Positions 24,589 to 34,268 of a stretch of DNA of 64,000 bases are shown here, piece by piece. The DNA comes from Chloroflexota bacterium (GTDB lineage: Bacteria; Chloroflexota; Chloroflexia; Chloroflexales; Herpetosiphonaceae): assembly GCA_020161265.1 (NCBI GenBank), contig JAIUOC010000001.1, positions 124,001 through 188,000 on the forward strand, in the 5' to 3' direction. The stretch's first letter is position 1. Every line of letters begins with the position of its first letter. A program made the translations under genes and the position numbers. The notes below the pieces were generated by a model. That model saw only the letters and a list, made by a program, of their open reading frames with translations. It searched no databases and was not told where the DNA came from.

Positions 24589-27147
24589 ATGCTACGACGA
24601 ATGTATGCTCGTGGAACATTGTTGGTATTGTTGATCGCCTTGATTAGCCTTAGTGTTGCGCATCGCACGGCCACGCCCAGCGCGGCAGCAGCCAGTTGCG
24701 TGGTCAGCTATAAGGTGATCAATCAATGGGCCGATGGGTTTATTGGCGATGTGACCGTTACCAATAATTTGGCGGCAACTACAACTTGGCAATTGAGTTG
24801 GACCTTTGCTAGCAATCAGCGAATTGTCAATCTGTGGAACGGCGTTTTGACTCAAACCAATGCCGCCGTCAGCGTGCAAAATGCCGCTTGGAATGGCTCA
24901 CTCTCCAGTGGGGGTAGCGTTAATGTTGGCTTTCAAGCAACGTTCAGTGGGACGAATAGCATTCCCACTAGTTTTACCTTGAATGGGGTGCTTTGTGGCG
25001 AAACCAGTGTGACAATTACTCCAGCAACGACTTCGCCAACCAATACTGTGACAACCCATCCCATTCATACCAACACCCCAACCCAACGCCCACCGACCAA
25101 CACCCCAACGCCACCAACCGGCACTCTACGTCCATCGAATACCCCAACGATTGCGCCAACTACTCCAACCGTAACGCCCAACAACAATAGCTGTATTGGC
25201 GCAATTATCTGCGACGATTTTGAAAACCAAACCGGCATTGATCCCAGTGGATTTTGGCAAGCGCTCTATCCCGATTGTACTGGCCATGGCTCAGTGATGG
25301 TCGATAATACCTACGCCAATAGCGGCAGCAAATCAATTATGGTCCATGGCCATAGCAATTTCTGCGATCATGCTTTCTTTGGCAATACCACCGCGATCGA
25401 AAGTATTGGCGATCTGTTGTATGGCCGCTTTTATGTGCGCCAAGATTTAGCTTTGCCCGACCATCACATCACATTAATGGCCCTGAAAGATCGCAACGAT
25501 GCTGATAATGATTTGCGCTTGGGCGGCCAGCAACGTGTGCTCGATTGGAATCGCGAATCGGATGATGCAACCGCCCCATCGATGAGCAGCGCAGGCATCG
25601 CCAAATCGGTTACGATTCCGCCCCGTCAGTGGACATGTGTCGAATTCAAGATCGATAGTGCTAATGGCTATTTGCAGGCTTGGGTCAACGGCAGCGAAGT
25701 TGAAGGCATGCGGGTTGATGGGGTCGATACGCCTGATGTTGACCAAGCTTGGCGTACTCGTGCCAATTGGCAACCACGCTTAGTCGATTTCCGCCTAGGC
25801 TGGGAAAGCTACGGCGGCGATGATATTACCCATAATATTTGGTTTGATGATGTGGCCTTGGCAACTCAACGCATCGGCTGTAGCGCTAGCAACCCAACCA
25901 CCCCGACTGCTACTCCGCGCCCAACCAATACCGCCACGCCCGTGATTGGCACGCTCACGCCTAGTCCAATTCCCAGCGCAACCCCAACCATCGCGCCCAA
26001 TGGTATTACTGCTGCAACCACGATTGCCGAGCTTTGCCCGACCTACCGTCAACTCTATATCGATCGTGATTTTCTTGATTATTTGCCGAGTGACGGCAGC
26101 GGCGGCCATAACAACATGCCAGTTGATGGCGGCCTGACTGATGCCCAAAAAGCCAGTTTATACGGCGTGAATATCAGCGCCATTCAGAGCAAAGTTGGCA
26201 ATGGCACATTAACTTTGGGCGAATTGGGAACCCAAGCCTTGGGCCATGTCCAGCGTTTGGTCAATCAAAACTTTCCTAAGAATGCGATTTGTCAGTTGTT
26301 GCCACGGCTGATGCTGCTTGGACCAGAAACCGAAGCCGCTACCTTCCACAAAAATAGCAGCAATCCATGGGCTGAAACCGCTGGCCCTGTCAATGCAATT
26401 GCCCCTGCTGGCTTTATGCAAACCCGCTGGCCAACCGATGCCCGTACCTATGTGCCAGCCGAAAAAGCCGAACGCGACCGTTGCCACGATCAGCCAACTC
26501 ATGAAAATAACCTTGGCTGGACGTTTAGCTCAATCGTCGATTCGAGTATTTTGTACGATCCCAATAATCCAGTGTTGAATGCGATTCGCACGAGCACCCA
26601 CCCAATCAGTGGTTTGCCGATGGGGCCAGGCTTTAGCAGCAATGCGCCGATGCAGGCCACGACCAAACTGCATGAGGAAAATTCGGGGTTTTGGTATCAA
26701 GTGATTCAGTTCAAAAATACCAGCACTATTCCCTATTACCTCGATTGTGCCATGATTTGGTGGGTCGGGCCATCGGGCTTATCGTTCGATTTACGTAATG
26801 GTCATTATAATAATGAACAACGCCCAGGCCGTGGTTATGGCCACCCGCAACGCGATATCATTGAAGTGGTGTACGATCAAGCCCAAAAGCTCTCGATCTA
26901 TAGCATTCGTTTGTCGTTCCACGATGAGCCATACAACATGCGCACAGCTTACCCCAACCAATATTGGTCGTTGGAAGTTGGCACGCCGGCCTTTTTGAAT
27001 GGTCAAGCGCGTTATACCACCTCAGCCGAGCGTCAAGCTTTAATGAATTTGATGTTGAATACGTTGCATGTCGAGCTTGAAACCGATCTCGATCGCAATA
27101 TTGAGCTATTCGATGCGCTGAAGATGCGCAATCGGGTTTCGAATTAG
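24589..27147 (+). CDS. Secreted CBM2 protein with Cip1-like domain and unknown C-terminal domain
   Basis: An 852-residue secreted modular protein. After the signal peptide, residues ~36-135 form a CBM2-type cellulose/chitin-binding module (SCVVSYKVINQWADGFIGDV ... FTLNGVLC, one Cys at each end). A Thr/Pro linker follows. Residues ~203-435 (CDDFENQTGIDPSGFW ... GRFYVRQDLALP ... VDFRLGWESYGG) resemble fungal Cip1 and related lyase-like jelly rolls. A second Thr/Pro linker leads to a ~370-residue C-terminal domain (AELCPTYRQLYIDRDFLDYL ... ELFDALKMRN) that I do not recognise. AAGGAGG precedes the ATG. Action on plant or fungal polysaccharide is inferred. Confidence 0.72.
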   Translation: MLRRMYARGTLLVLLIALISLSVAHRTATPSAAAASCVVSYKVINQWADGFIGDVTVTNNLAATTTWQLSWTFASNQRIVNLWNGVLTQTNAAVSVQNAAWNGSLSSGGSVNVGFQATFSGTNSIPTSFTLNGVLCGETSVTITPATTSPTNTVTTHPIHTNTPTQRPPTNTPTPPTGTLRPSNTPTIAPTTPTVTPNNNSCIGAIICDDFENQTGIDPSGFWQALYPDCTGHGSVMVDNTYANSGSKSIMVHGHSNFCDHAFFGNTTAIESIGDLLYGRFYVRQDLALPDHHITLMALKDRNDADNDLRLGGQQRVLDWNRESDDATAPSMSSAGIAKSVTIPPRQWTCVEFKIDSANGYLQAWVNGSEVEGMRVDGVDTPDVDQAWRTRANWQPRLVDFRLGWESYGGDDITHNIWFDDVALATQRIGCSASNPTTPTATPRPTNTATPVIGTLTPSPIPSATPTIAPNGITAATTIAELCPTYRQLYIDRDFLDYLPSDGSGGHNNMPVDGGLTDAQKASLYGVNISAIQSKVGNGTLTLGELGTQALGHVQRLVNQNFPKNAICQLLPRLMLLGPETEAATFHKNSSNPWAETAGPVNAIAPAGFMQTRWPTDARTYVPAEKAERDRCHDQPTHENNLGWTFSSIVDSSILYDPNNPVLNAIRTSTHPISGLPMGPGFSSNAPMQATTKLHEENSGFWYQVIQFKNTSTIPYYLDCAMIWWVGPSGLSFDLRNGHYNNEQRPGRGYGHPQRDIIEVVYDQAQKLSIYSIRLSFHDEPYNMRTAYPNQYWSLEVGTPAFLNGQARYTTSAERQALMNLMLNTLHVELETDLDRNIELFDALKMRNRVSN

Positions 27148-27152
27148 TAACG

Positions 27153-27186
27153 AGGGGTCAGGGGTTGATCCACGAAGGACACGAAG
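27153..27186 (+). repeat. 34-bp direct repeat, left side of the defence island
   Basis: Identical base for base to 40600-40633 in the same orientation. It consists of AGGGGTCAGGGGTTGATCC followed by ACGAAGGACACGAAG. More CACGAAG units and 'ctgacccct'-type units fill the rest of the gap to 27330. Confidence 0.9.
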
Positions 27187-27343
27187 AGCACGAAGAGTGA
27201 GGGGTCAGGATTTAGTGACAAGGGGCCAGATTTGCATTATGCAACCACTTATAACGTCTGACCTCTAATTACTGGCCCCTGACCCCACTCGCTAGCTACG
27301 TCAAAACCTGACCCCTAGCCCTTATTCTTTGATCGATCATAAT

Positions 27344-29956
27344 TTATTCGTCGGAATCCAATTGGGTATAGATTAAATCATCGTCATCCAAATCGAGTTC
27401 GAGTGTTTGACTATATTCCTCAAGTTGCTTGGCCAGATGGAGTGGTAATGGTAGGGCGGTGGCATCGTTATGATCGAGGGCATGTTGGCGTAATTTGTGA
27501 ACGGCCATTGCCCAATCTATTGGAGTATCATCTTTTTGGAGCATTGCTACAGTTAATTCGTAGCAGGCGGGATTCCATGCTAATTTTGAAGGTTGTGGTC
27601 GTTTTGTTTTTGGTTTGCCTTTAGGCCCCCAAGCCGAAATTTTAGACATCCGATAGATCAAATTTCTTTGTTGGGAAGGTTTTCCATGAAAACTCGCGAA
27701 TACTCGCTCGTTAACTTGGAATAATCCAGTTGATCCACCAACCCCGCCATCTTGATAGGCATAGCATTCGGGTGTTTCATGGCCTTGATCGCTGCGAACG
27801 CGGATAATGCGTAACCCTGGCCAATCGTGAGCTTGCTCAAGCGGCTGTTTACCAAAGAAGAGGCTGTCACGCGAAATATTGGTGTTACTTGCCCAGCTCC
27901 ATGTACGACGAATATTCTGGGCTTGGCACATCAATAAGCTTGCTTGATTGGGATCAAGGATGGATTTAAGCTGGTGTTGGATAAATGGTTCAGCATATTT
28001 TTGGAAATGCGACCAGGTTTTTTGTGCATTCACCTGATCATTGGCAATTGCGATTAACGCTTGGCGGTACGGTACCCAATCGTTAAACCCAGGGGCCATG
28101 ACCAACGGGACAGGATTATCTGGAGTTAAGAGCACCAGCACTGGCAATAAGTAGCGTTCTTGACCTAGCTTTTTGCTGTTTTTATTAATCAGCCATAGTC
28201 CAATCAGATTTAATGGCTCTGAGAGTGCCTTAAATTTCGGAATACCAGTTTTCAATCCCACTTGGCGAATTCCATCAAGCAGACTGCTAGAGGCGCGATG
28301 GGCCAGATTGCTGGGTTTTTCCTGCTCAGTAGGCTCTTCGTCTATTTCGACCTCAATAGCTTTGGTGATAAATTGACTTACCCGATTTGTCTGGGCAAAG
28401 CCTTGACGGATTGCTGTTTTGGGGTCACTGCCTTTTGTATGACGATAAGCAGTTTTCGGCAAAATTTCAATTAATGCTAAGGTTGGAATTTGTGCAGGTT
28501 TAAGCTTTTGACGAATTTCCATGATGCGCTGTTCGGTTGCTTTCAGCACGTGATCACGTAAATTCTTGCGATTTGCTACATCTAAGGGCCGTTGCATGCT
28601 ATTTAGCGGATGTATTGAGATCGTTAAGGTCAGTTGCTCAATGCGTTGAGTTGGTTGCTCACGAAGATTCGCTATCCCAAATGCGGCTTGAATCGTGTTG
28701 ATAAATGTGGTTTGAATCTCCTGATCGTCAGCATAAATTTCAATTGCCAATTGCCGATTGGTTATCGCTGCCAAACGATTAATCTGGGCAGAAAGTTGAC
28801 TTGGTTGGCGTTTTGGTTCACGATTTTTGGTGTTAACCCGCTTAAACGCTGGAATTCGCTCAAAGTATTGACCAAGACTATCATCAAGTTGTTCAAGCAT
28901 TTGGGCCCGATCAGGCATGGCTATCCCTGAACCAACGGTATGATACATCGGCATGCGCGTGTTATAAGCAATTGCCATAGCATGATCACGCTGTTGGAGG
29001 TAATGCGTTGGGTTATTCATCAGTTGATTAGGATCGCTTACAATTTTTTGGGCATTAAGTTGGGTTAGAATCTCAACGATATTATTAGTCCAAATAAATT
29101 CGTAATGGTCATTATTTTTTATACAACGGATTGTAGCAACCTGAAATTGCTTGGCTAGGTTGCTCATGCTTGGTAAATATGGTGTATCAGTTAAAATATA
29201 GACGCTGCTGCGTTCACCTGAAGCCAAGCGAGCCTTAGGACTCGCCCAACGCCGTAATCCCATATCACAATAAATGACTGGATATGCTTGATAGGGAACT
29301 GTTTGAACAGTTAAGGTAAATAAAATTGAGTAAAATGAGCCACGATGCGCTAAAGGTGGCCATGAGATTAATTCTGCTCCATTATTGCCGGGTGGTAAAG
29401 ATGCTCTACGCCAATTTAATGGTTCATCGCCATAATATATCTGACCCTCTTGGCAAATAGTTGCGGCGATAACCTCTGGGAGTAAAGCAAAATGGTGTGG
29501 AAATGCCGCTTGTGCTGTATTAAAAGCGTTTGTTGTCCATTCAGCTAAATTAATTGTACTATGTTCCCACTGAATATGATGAGTTTGAATATTAGTGAGA
29601 GCATAGTTTAATATATCTTTAGAAACAGAATGAAACGTCACTTTCGCCCAAGCATGAATAATATTGACTAATGTTGCTGGATCAATGTTTGATCGGGCAT
29701 AGAGCCAAATATTTTCTGAATACGTCACATTCCGCCCAATATTGATGATATCAGGAATTAAAACTCGGAATACTTGATGCAGCGTATGCAATGGGATTTT
29801 CACTTGATTGGGTGAACGATTGGTATGCTTTGCCGTGAGATCACGGAGAATACTGCTCCACGATTGAGGAAATTTTAAGCTATAGAACGTATGTAATAGC
29901 GTTGTTTGCTCTGGTTTGATCCGAAAAGCGCAACTTTCAATAATCTTAGCCATCAT
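27344..29956 (-). CDS. pPIWI-RE protein (Argonaute-like PIWI family)
   Basis: About 870 residues. It matches the prokaryotic PIWI-RE family: an N-terminal region resembling DUF3962, a MID-like section, and a PIWI/RNase-H-like C-terminal half. The signature at ~513-535 (SDPKTAIRQGFA, then NRVSQFI) is highly characteristic, as is PGLRIIRVRSDQGHETPE at ~715-732 with the conserved Arg and Glu that name the family. PIWI-RE proteins are guide-binding defence proteins encoded with a DinG-type helicase and an endonuclease, which are the next genes upstream. I start at the ATG at 29956 (AAAGGA upstream) rather than the TTG at 29962. It overlaps the helicase gene by 11 bp. The acidic C-terminal tail is LDLDDDDLIYTQLDSDE. 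Confidence 0.85.
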   Translation of the reverse strand: MMAKIIESCAFRIKPEQTTLLHTFYSLKFPQSWSSILRDLTAKHTNRSPNQVKIPLHTLHQVFRVLIPDIINIGRNVTYSENIWLYARSNIDPATLVNIIHAWAKVTFHSVSKDILNYALTNIQTHHIQWEHSTINLAEWTTNAFNTAQAAFPHHFALLPEVIAATICQEGQIYYGDEPLNWRRASLPPGNNGAELISWPPLAHRGSFYSILFTLTVQTVPYQAYPVIYCDMGLRRWASPKARLASGERSSVYILTDTPYLPSMSNLAKQFQVATIRCIKNNDHYEFIWTNNIVEILTQLNAQKIVSDPNQLMNNPTHYLQQRDHAMAIAYNTRMPMYHTVGSGIAMPDRAQMLEQLDDSLGQYFERIPAFKRVNTKNREPKRQPSQLSAQINRLAAITNRQLAIEIYADDQEIQTTFINTIQAAFGIANLREQPTQRIEQLTLTISIHPLNSMQRPLDVANRKNLRDHVLKATEQRIMEIRQKLKPAQIPTLALIEILPKTAYRHTKGSDPKTAIRQGFAQTNRVSQFITKAIEVEIDEEPTEQEKPSNLAHRASSSLLDGIRQVGLKTGIPKFKALSEPLNLIGLWLINKNSKKLGQERYLLPVLVLLTPDNPVPLVMAPGFNDWVPYRQALIAIANDQVNAQKTWSHFQKYAEPFIQHQLKSILDPNQASLLMCQAQNIRRTWSWASNTNISRDSLFFGKQPLEQAHDWPGLRIIRVRSDQGHETPECYAYQDGGVGGSTGLFQVNERVFASFHGKPSQQRNLIYRMSKISAWGPKGKPKTKRPQPSKLAWNPACYELTVAMLQKDDTPIDWAMAVHKLRQHALDHNDATALPLPLHLAKQLEEYSQTLELDLDDDDLIYTQLDSDE

Positions 29957-32900
29957 GCTCAATTCCTTTCATAGTAACTAAAGCTTTGTATAAAGGTGCA
30001 TATAATCGTTGAATAATTACGGCCTCAAGCGAAGGATTATCGTTGAAATAAGGCCGTAAAATATCGATCATGCTTAGCAATAAACTTGTCTGGCGTTTTT
30101 CTGAGCCATCAGCCATGGTGAATGCTGCGTCACAAAAAAACACTTGAGCTGCAACTCCACCCCTAACTAAACGCCCAATTACTTGCCAAATTGAGACTAA
30201 TTGACTCCAAGTAACTGCGATATGCTCAGCTTGTGGCAGTGTGCTATAACGCATTGGCAAGGTTAATAAAGTACGCCACTGTTTCGATGCTTGATGGCGG
30301 AAATTGCTAGCCTGTTGATCAAGCGTTGCTCGCGGTATCTGCTCGAGTTGTTGCCTAATTGTTTCAACTGCCCAACGATTAATTGAGTGAATTGCAAAAT
30401 TAAGATCATCGGGGCGAGGATGTGGCCGAATTAGGAAAAATACTGCCCCAATTGCTGCCTGATAGTGTTGATTGAGAATATTATGCCCACGTTCGACAGC
30501 CAATAGCGGCACAATTAATATCCATGCTAAGGTTTCTGCAAATTGATAGACCATCCCACGTTGAATGTTTGGTAGTTCAGACCAATCATCAGCATCGTGT
30601 TGATCTGGAACTAGGTGAACAACCTTCTCGCGTAAGTCAGGGCGAATTTGCTCAATCATTTGGTGCAATTGAAAGGCTTCTAGATAACTGCCAACCACCA
30701 ACATGATGCGTTGGCGCTGCGCAGGTAGCCTGGTTTGAACAGCTTCTAAATAACTCTGCCGATTGAATAGCGCTGGTTTGATTAGCTGCTGAATTAACAT
30801 TTTGAGGGCATTTTTGCGAGCATCGTCGCTTAATCCCGAGATTCGAATTGGTTTTTGCTCGCGATCAAGTATTGGTTTGTATTCAAAGCTGCTTGCTTCG
30901 ATCTGAGCCAATTCATCGTCGGGGGTACTCAAAATACCATTAATTGCTAATTGAATATCGAAGCCAGGCGCTGTACCGGCACAACTGGTTGCGGATAGTA
31001 ATAAGACATGCGGTTTTGAATTGCTACTGTCGAGAAAGCATTGATTAAAATGTAATAAAAGCCAACGGCCAATTCCCATACAACGAAAAAATCGTAATGT
31101 TCCTGCTACTTGATCATTACTACTTGATTGAAGATATTGAAATGCAAGAATATTTCCCATAGGAGCAGTTGGTAACTCTGGTAAATAATCATCGGGTGGT
31201 CGATGAAAAATATCAGGATTTGTCTGATCAAGCGCAAGATCAGTCTCAACATGCTGCCATTCACGAATTAAAAAATGAAGTTTGTGCGATAAAACTAGTA
31301 ACATCAAGCTTAGATCGAGTAGTTTGATGCTATCGGCATATTGAACCTGATTAAGTTGGTGATTTGGCGCTTGTTGGGTTAGCCATTCGCTTAATAATTG
31401 TTCGATCAAGGACGCGTCAGTTAAGGTTAAGCAGGCTTGAATGATCGCTACCAATGGATGTTTCGTTTGCTCACCAAATGGATCATCAAGTGATTTTTCG
31501 AAAATCCGTTCAAGTTCCTCTGTATCTGCTGAATCAAGGGCTAGTTTGCTCAAAAGGTCTTGAAAAAGCGACCAGGCTGTGAAATAGCCAGAACGTAGTC
31601 GTTTCTGTAATGATCCTGATTGCAAAATAATGGAATAAACCCGATTTGCTGCAATTTGCACTAAATCATGGGCTTGACACCACTGCGCAACCTGTGTATT
31701 GGCTAATTGACTACGACCATTGCTATGCATTTGGCGGCTTAGGTGTTGATCAAGCTGGTTGAGCCAAGCATCGTTTGATCGACTAATGAGATTTTGACTA
31801 GGGCTAAACATGCTATCAAGTTGAACTTGGACTCGATCTGCTTCATCAATAATAATCAGGTTGCTACGCCGAACAACAAGTTCGGCAAAACGGACTCGTT
31901 CAGGCATAATTTGTGGGCTAAATTGGCTAAATACAAGGCTAGCGGGGGTTGCGATCCAAATTTGAGCTGTCAGCAAATCACGTTGCGCTTGATGATAGGT
32001 GCATTTGCTGAAGAACGGGCAAACCTCTTTACTTGGCGGGCTAACGGCTTCATCAGTTTGATCACCTTGATTGGTTTGCTGGAGTGGTTCGAGCCGTAGG
32101 CAAGGTCGGCGTTGGATACCGATTGGCTGTGCCTGGTTGATCAATCCATCAACCAGGCAGCTGGTACTGAGCCATTCAAAGCCTTTATGCTGAAATGGAT
32201 TGGCTTGTTGCGCTTGGGTTTGATGAAGTTTGTGTAGGTGATTTTCGCGGTTTGAATTGCCTAAAATGGGGGCAACCTTAATATCCAAACGATCAAACAT
32301 TTGGGCAGTATTTAACACATTAATCACATCTCCCAGCACCAGCGTAACATGGTGCTGAGGATTCTGGCGCACAACCAAAACTGCTAAAACCTCCATCAAG
32401 GTCGATTTTCCAGCACTAACCATCCCAACGAGATGGGTTATAGCTTCAAGTGTGAGGGTTGTGCTTGCTTCAAGCTTCGTTTTCGATTGATCAATAATTT
32501 CGAGCCGTACCCGTTGAATCCGGGCAAAATGCTGTTGTTGGAAGCTCCCGAGGCGCTCATCCATCCATTTAGCGGTGTTCTCTAGTTCTTGCCATGCAAT
32601 CTGAATCGGTGGATTTGCTGGGCGCTGTGGGAGTTGTTGAGGGCTGGGCAGGGTTGGTAATGCCAAATCAGCAGGGATTTCAAGGGCAATCTGGCGTTGA
32701 TAATGCACAAAACGATAATGCCCATGGCTGGCCCACTTAATCGCTGCTTGACGATAGTTTGGCAGTGTGTTTAATGTGGCTTGATAAATGCTCCAACGAT
32801 CGACAGCAATTGCTGGTTGTCGTCGAACCAACGATTGATCGTTCAAAGCAAGCTGATAGCCACGTAATTGAGCTGGAATATGCATATACAGGTTTAACGC

Positions 32901-33185
32901 TTTGTTCCAGCCTGTTCGATTGCGATAAAATGGCAGGTAATAGCGAATTGAACGCACGATTTGGCGTTGCGTTTGGCTCAAGTAGGCCGCGCTAATTTGC
33001 GGGTAGGGATAGCCAGTTAGTACCGCCCAAAGGCTGCCGATTGGCTCGTTTGGCAGCACTTGCTCCATAAAGAATAAGCCTAATTCTACGCTACAAAAGT
33101 GGCTTGGGCGCATACCAAGGTCTTTAATCCAATGCGGTTTTACTTGTTTGATGAGTGCTAGATACCATGTATGAATTACCCGCAT
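29946..33185 (-). CDS. DinG-type Fe-S helicase of the pPIWI-RE module
   Basis: A 1079-residue superfamily 2 helicase. Residues 1-230 form a family-specific N-terminal region without known motifs. Walker A is GMVSAGKST at 254-262. Four cysteines at 343, 362, 389 and 395 (TSCLVD, RPCLRL, EVCPFFSKCTYHQ) match the 4Fe-4S site of XPD/DinG helicases. The DEAD box IIIDEADRV is at ~444-452, and motif VI is VIGRLVRGG near the C-terminus. GGGAGGAG precedes the ATG. It overlaps the PIWI gene by 11 bp and the endonuclease gene by 10 bp. Likely unwinds DNA for guide loading or degradation; this is inferred. Confidence 0.85.
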   Translation of the reverse strand: MRVIHTWYLALIKQVKPHWIKDLGMRPSHFCSVELGLFFMEQVLPNEPIGSLWAVLTGYPYPQISAAYLSQTQRQIVRSIRYYLPFYRNRTGWNKALNLYMHIPAQLRGYQLALNDQSLVRRQPAIAVDRWSIYQATLNTLPNYRQAAIKWASHGHYRFVHYQRQIALEIPADLALPTLPSPQQLPQRPANPPIQIAWQELENTAKWMDERLGSFQQQHFARIQRVRLEIIDQSKTKLEASTTLTLEAITHLVGMVSAGKSTLMEVLAVLVVRQNPQHHVTLVLGDVINVLNTAQMFDRLDIKVAPILGNSNRENHLHKLHQTQAQQANPFQHKGFEWLSTSCLVDGLINQAQPIGIQRRPCLRLEPLQQTNQGDQTDEAVSPPSKEVCPFFSKCTYHQAQRDLLTAQIWIATPASLVFSQFSPQIMPERVRFAELVVRRSNLIIIDEADRVQVQLDSMFSPSQNLISRSNDAWLNQLDQHLSRQMHSNGRSQLANTQVAQWCQAHDLVQIAANRVYSIILQSGSLQKRLRSGYFTAWSLFQDLLSKLALDSADTEELERIFEKSLDDPFGEQTKHPLVAIIQACLTLTDASLIEQLLSEWLTQQAPNHQLNQVQYADSIKLLDLSLMLLVLSHKLHFLIREWQHVETDLALDQTNPDIFHRPPDDYLPELPTAPMGNILAFQYLQSSSNDQVAGTLRFFRCMGIGRWLLLHFNQCFLDSSNSKPHVLLLSATSCAGTAPGFDIQLAINGILSTPDDELAQIEASSFEYKPILDREQKPIRISGLSDDARKNALKMLIQQLIKPALFNRQSYLEAVQTRLPAQRQRIMLVVGSYLEAFQLHQMIEQIRPDLREKVVHLVPDQHDADDWSELPNIQRGMVYQFAETLAWILIVPLLAVERGHNILNQHYQAAIGAVFFLIRPHPRPDDLNFAIHSINRWAVETIRQQLEQIPRATLDQQASNFRHQASKQWRTLLTLPMRYSTLPQAEHIAVTWSQLVSIWQVIGRLVRGGVAAQVFFCDAAFTMADGSEKRQTSLLLSMIDILRPYFNDNPSLEAVIIQRLYAPLYKALVTMKGIEHDG

Positions 33186-34264
33186 GGCTCCTCCCGCGCA
33201 AGTTGATTTTTAACTCGCTGCATAAAACTTTTGCTCGTTAGCGCTTGAGTACGCGAATCGAGCTGCGCATGATTGAGAAATGCTCGTACATAGTCTGGTT
33301 GGCGTTTTTGACGTTCGTTCGGAAACACAAAGAAGGCCTGATTCCAGGCTGGTTCTTCAGCAAATGGTTTGACATTGCGGGCTAATAAAAATGGATTACT
33401 CCAATCTTTCACGTCAATTGCCCAAACTAAACCGCTCGGGAAACTTAGGCGTAAATCGTAACGATCAAATGCTGGCCATAATTCCAGCTTGAGCTTTAGG
33501 GCTTTGAGCCGTTGGAATAAACTCATTTCAGTCTTGCCTGGGGCATGAACCGACTGTTGAATCCCGCGGATCAGACAGAATGGGTTTTGATCAATGCTGA
33601 TTGTTTTGCCAAGTTTGAGTGTGAATCCGATGCATTGGCGGGTTTCACAAACGAGCATAGCCTGACGATCGAGGCGCAACATATTGCCACAGCGTTTGCA
33701 ACAATGAAACAAACCATTGCTAGACCAACCCAGTGGAGTTGCTTGATACGCCGCTCGCAAGAACTGGCTAATCAGGGTGAGGTTGGGTTGAATGCAGGCG
33801 TGTTGAAATTCTTTGGCAGTGAGTACAGGTCGCTCAATCAGCAAACGACGAAAGGCAACATAGCCTGCTTGGTCATTATTTGTGATACAAAGTTGCTGAA
33901 CCGCCAGCATAATGCGTTGTTCACTAACTTCAGCCTCAACATCGGAGGCATCATAGGCCCATTCATCACAAATACTGCTGGTGTAATCGCCAAATAATAA
34001 GGTATCCGTCTCGCCAATTGCTGCGGCTGGCAAACATAATGGCCACTGGCGCAATGGCTTGGTTCTGCACCATTCGATAAGCTCATTGATACCTTGAGGC
34101 GCTGGCTGTTCCATGCGATGGGCGGCAAGGATTAAGCGATTTAACCCACGTTCTAACGATGTAGGATATGGGTAAAGATCATTGCGTTCACGGAAGCGCT
34201 GGGCCATAATTGTTACCCCGCTCGCGATCAGATGCATGGTTATTTCATCCTGTGTAATTGGCAT
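33176..34264 (-). CDS. pPIWI-RE-associated restriction endonuclease with zinc ribbon
   Basis: A 362-residue protein with a predicted zinc ribbon at about 188-211 (FHCCKRCGNM ... CETRQC) and a C-terminal PD-(D/E)xK nuclease: Asp270 in FDRYDLRLSFPSG, then Asp284-x-Lys286 in VWAIDVKDWSNP. The 'AIDVKDW' strand is typical of the endonuclease that accompanies pPIWI-RE proteins. I chose the ATG at 34264 (GAGGG upstream), four bases past the preceding stop, over the TTG at 34279. Third component of the classic three-gene module; probably the DNA-cutting partner. Confidence 0.8.
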   Translation of the reverse strand: MPITQDEITMHLIASGVTIMAQRFRERNDLYPYPTSLERGLNRLILAAHRMEQPAPQGINELIEWCRTKPLRQWPLCLPAAAIGETDTLLFGDYTSSICDEWAYDASDVEAEVSEQRIMLAVQQLCITNNDQAGYVAFRRLLIERPVLTAKEFQHACIQPNLTLISQFLRAAYQATPLGWSSNGLFHCCKRCGNMLRLDRQAMLVCETRQCIGFTLKLGKTISIDQNPFCLIRGIQQSVHAPGKTEMSLFQRLKALKLKLELWPAFDRYDLRLSFPSGLVWAIDVKDWSNPFLLARNVKPFAEEPAWNQAFFVFPNERQKRQPDYVRAFLNHAQLDSRTQALTSKSFMQRVKNQLAREEPCG

Positions 34265-34268
34265 TCGA

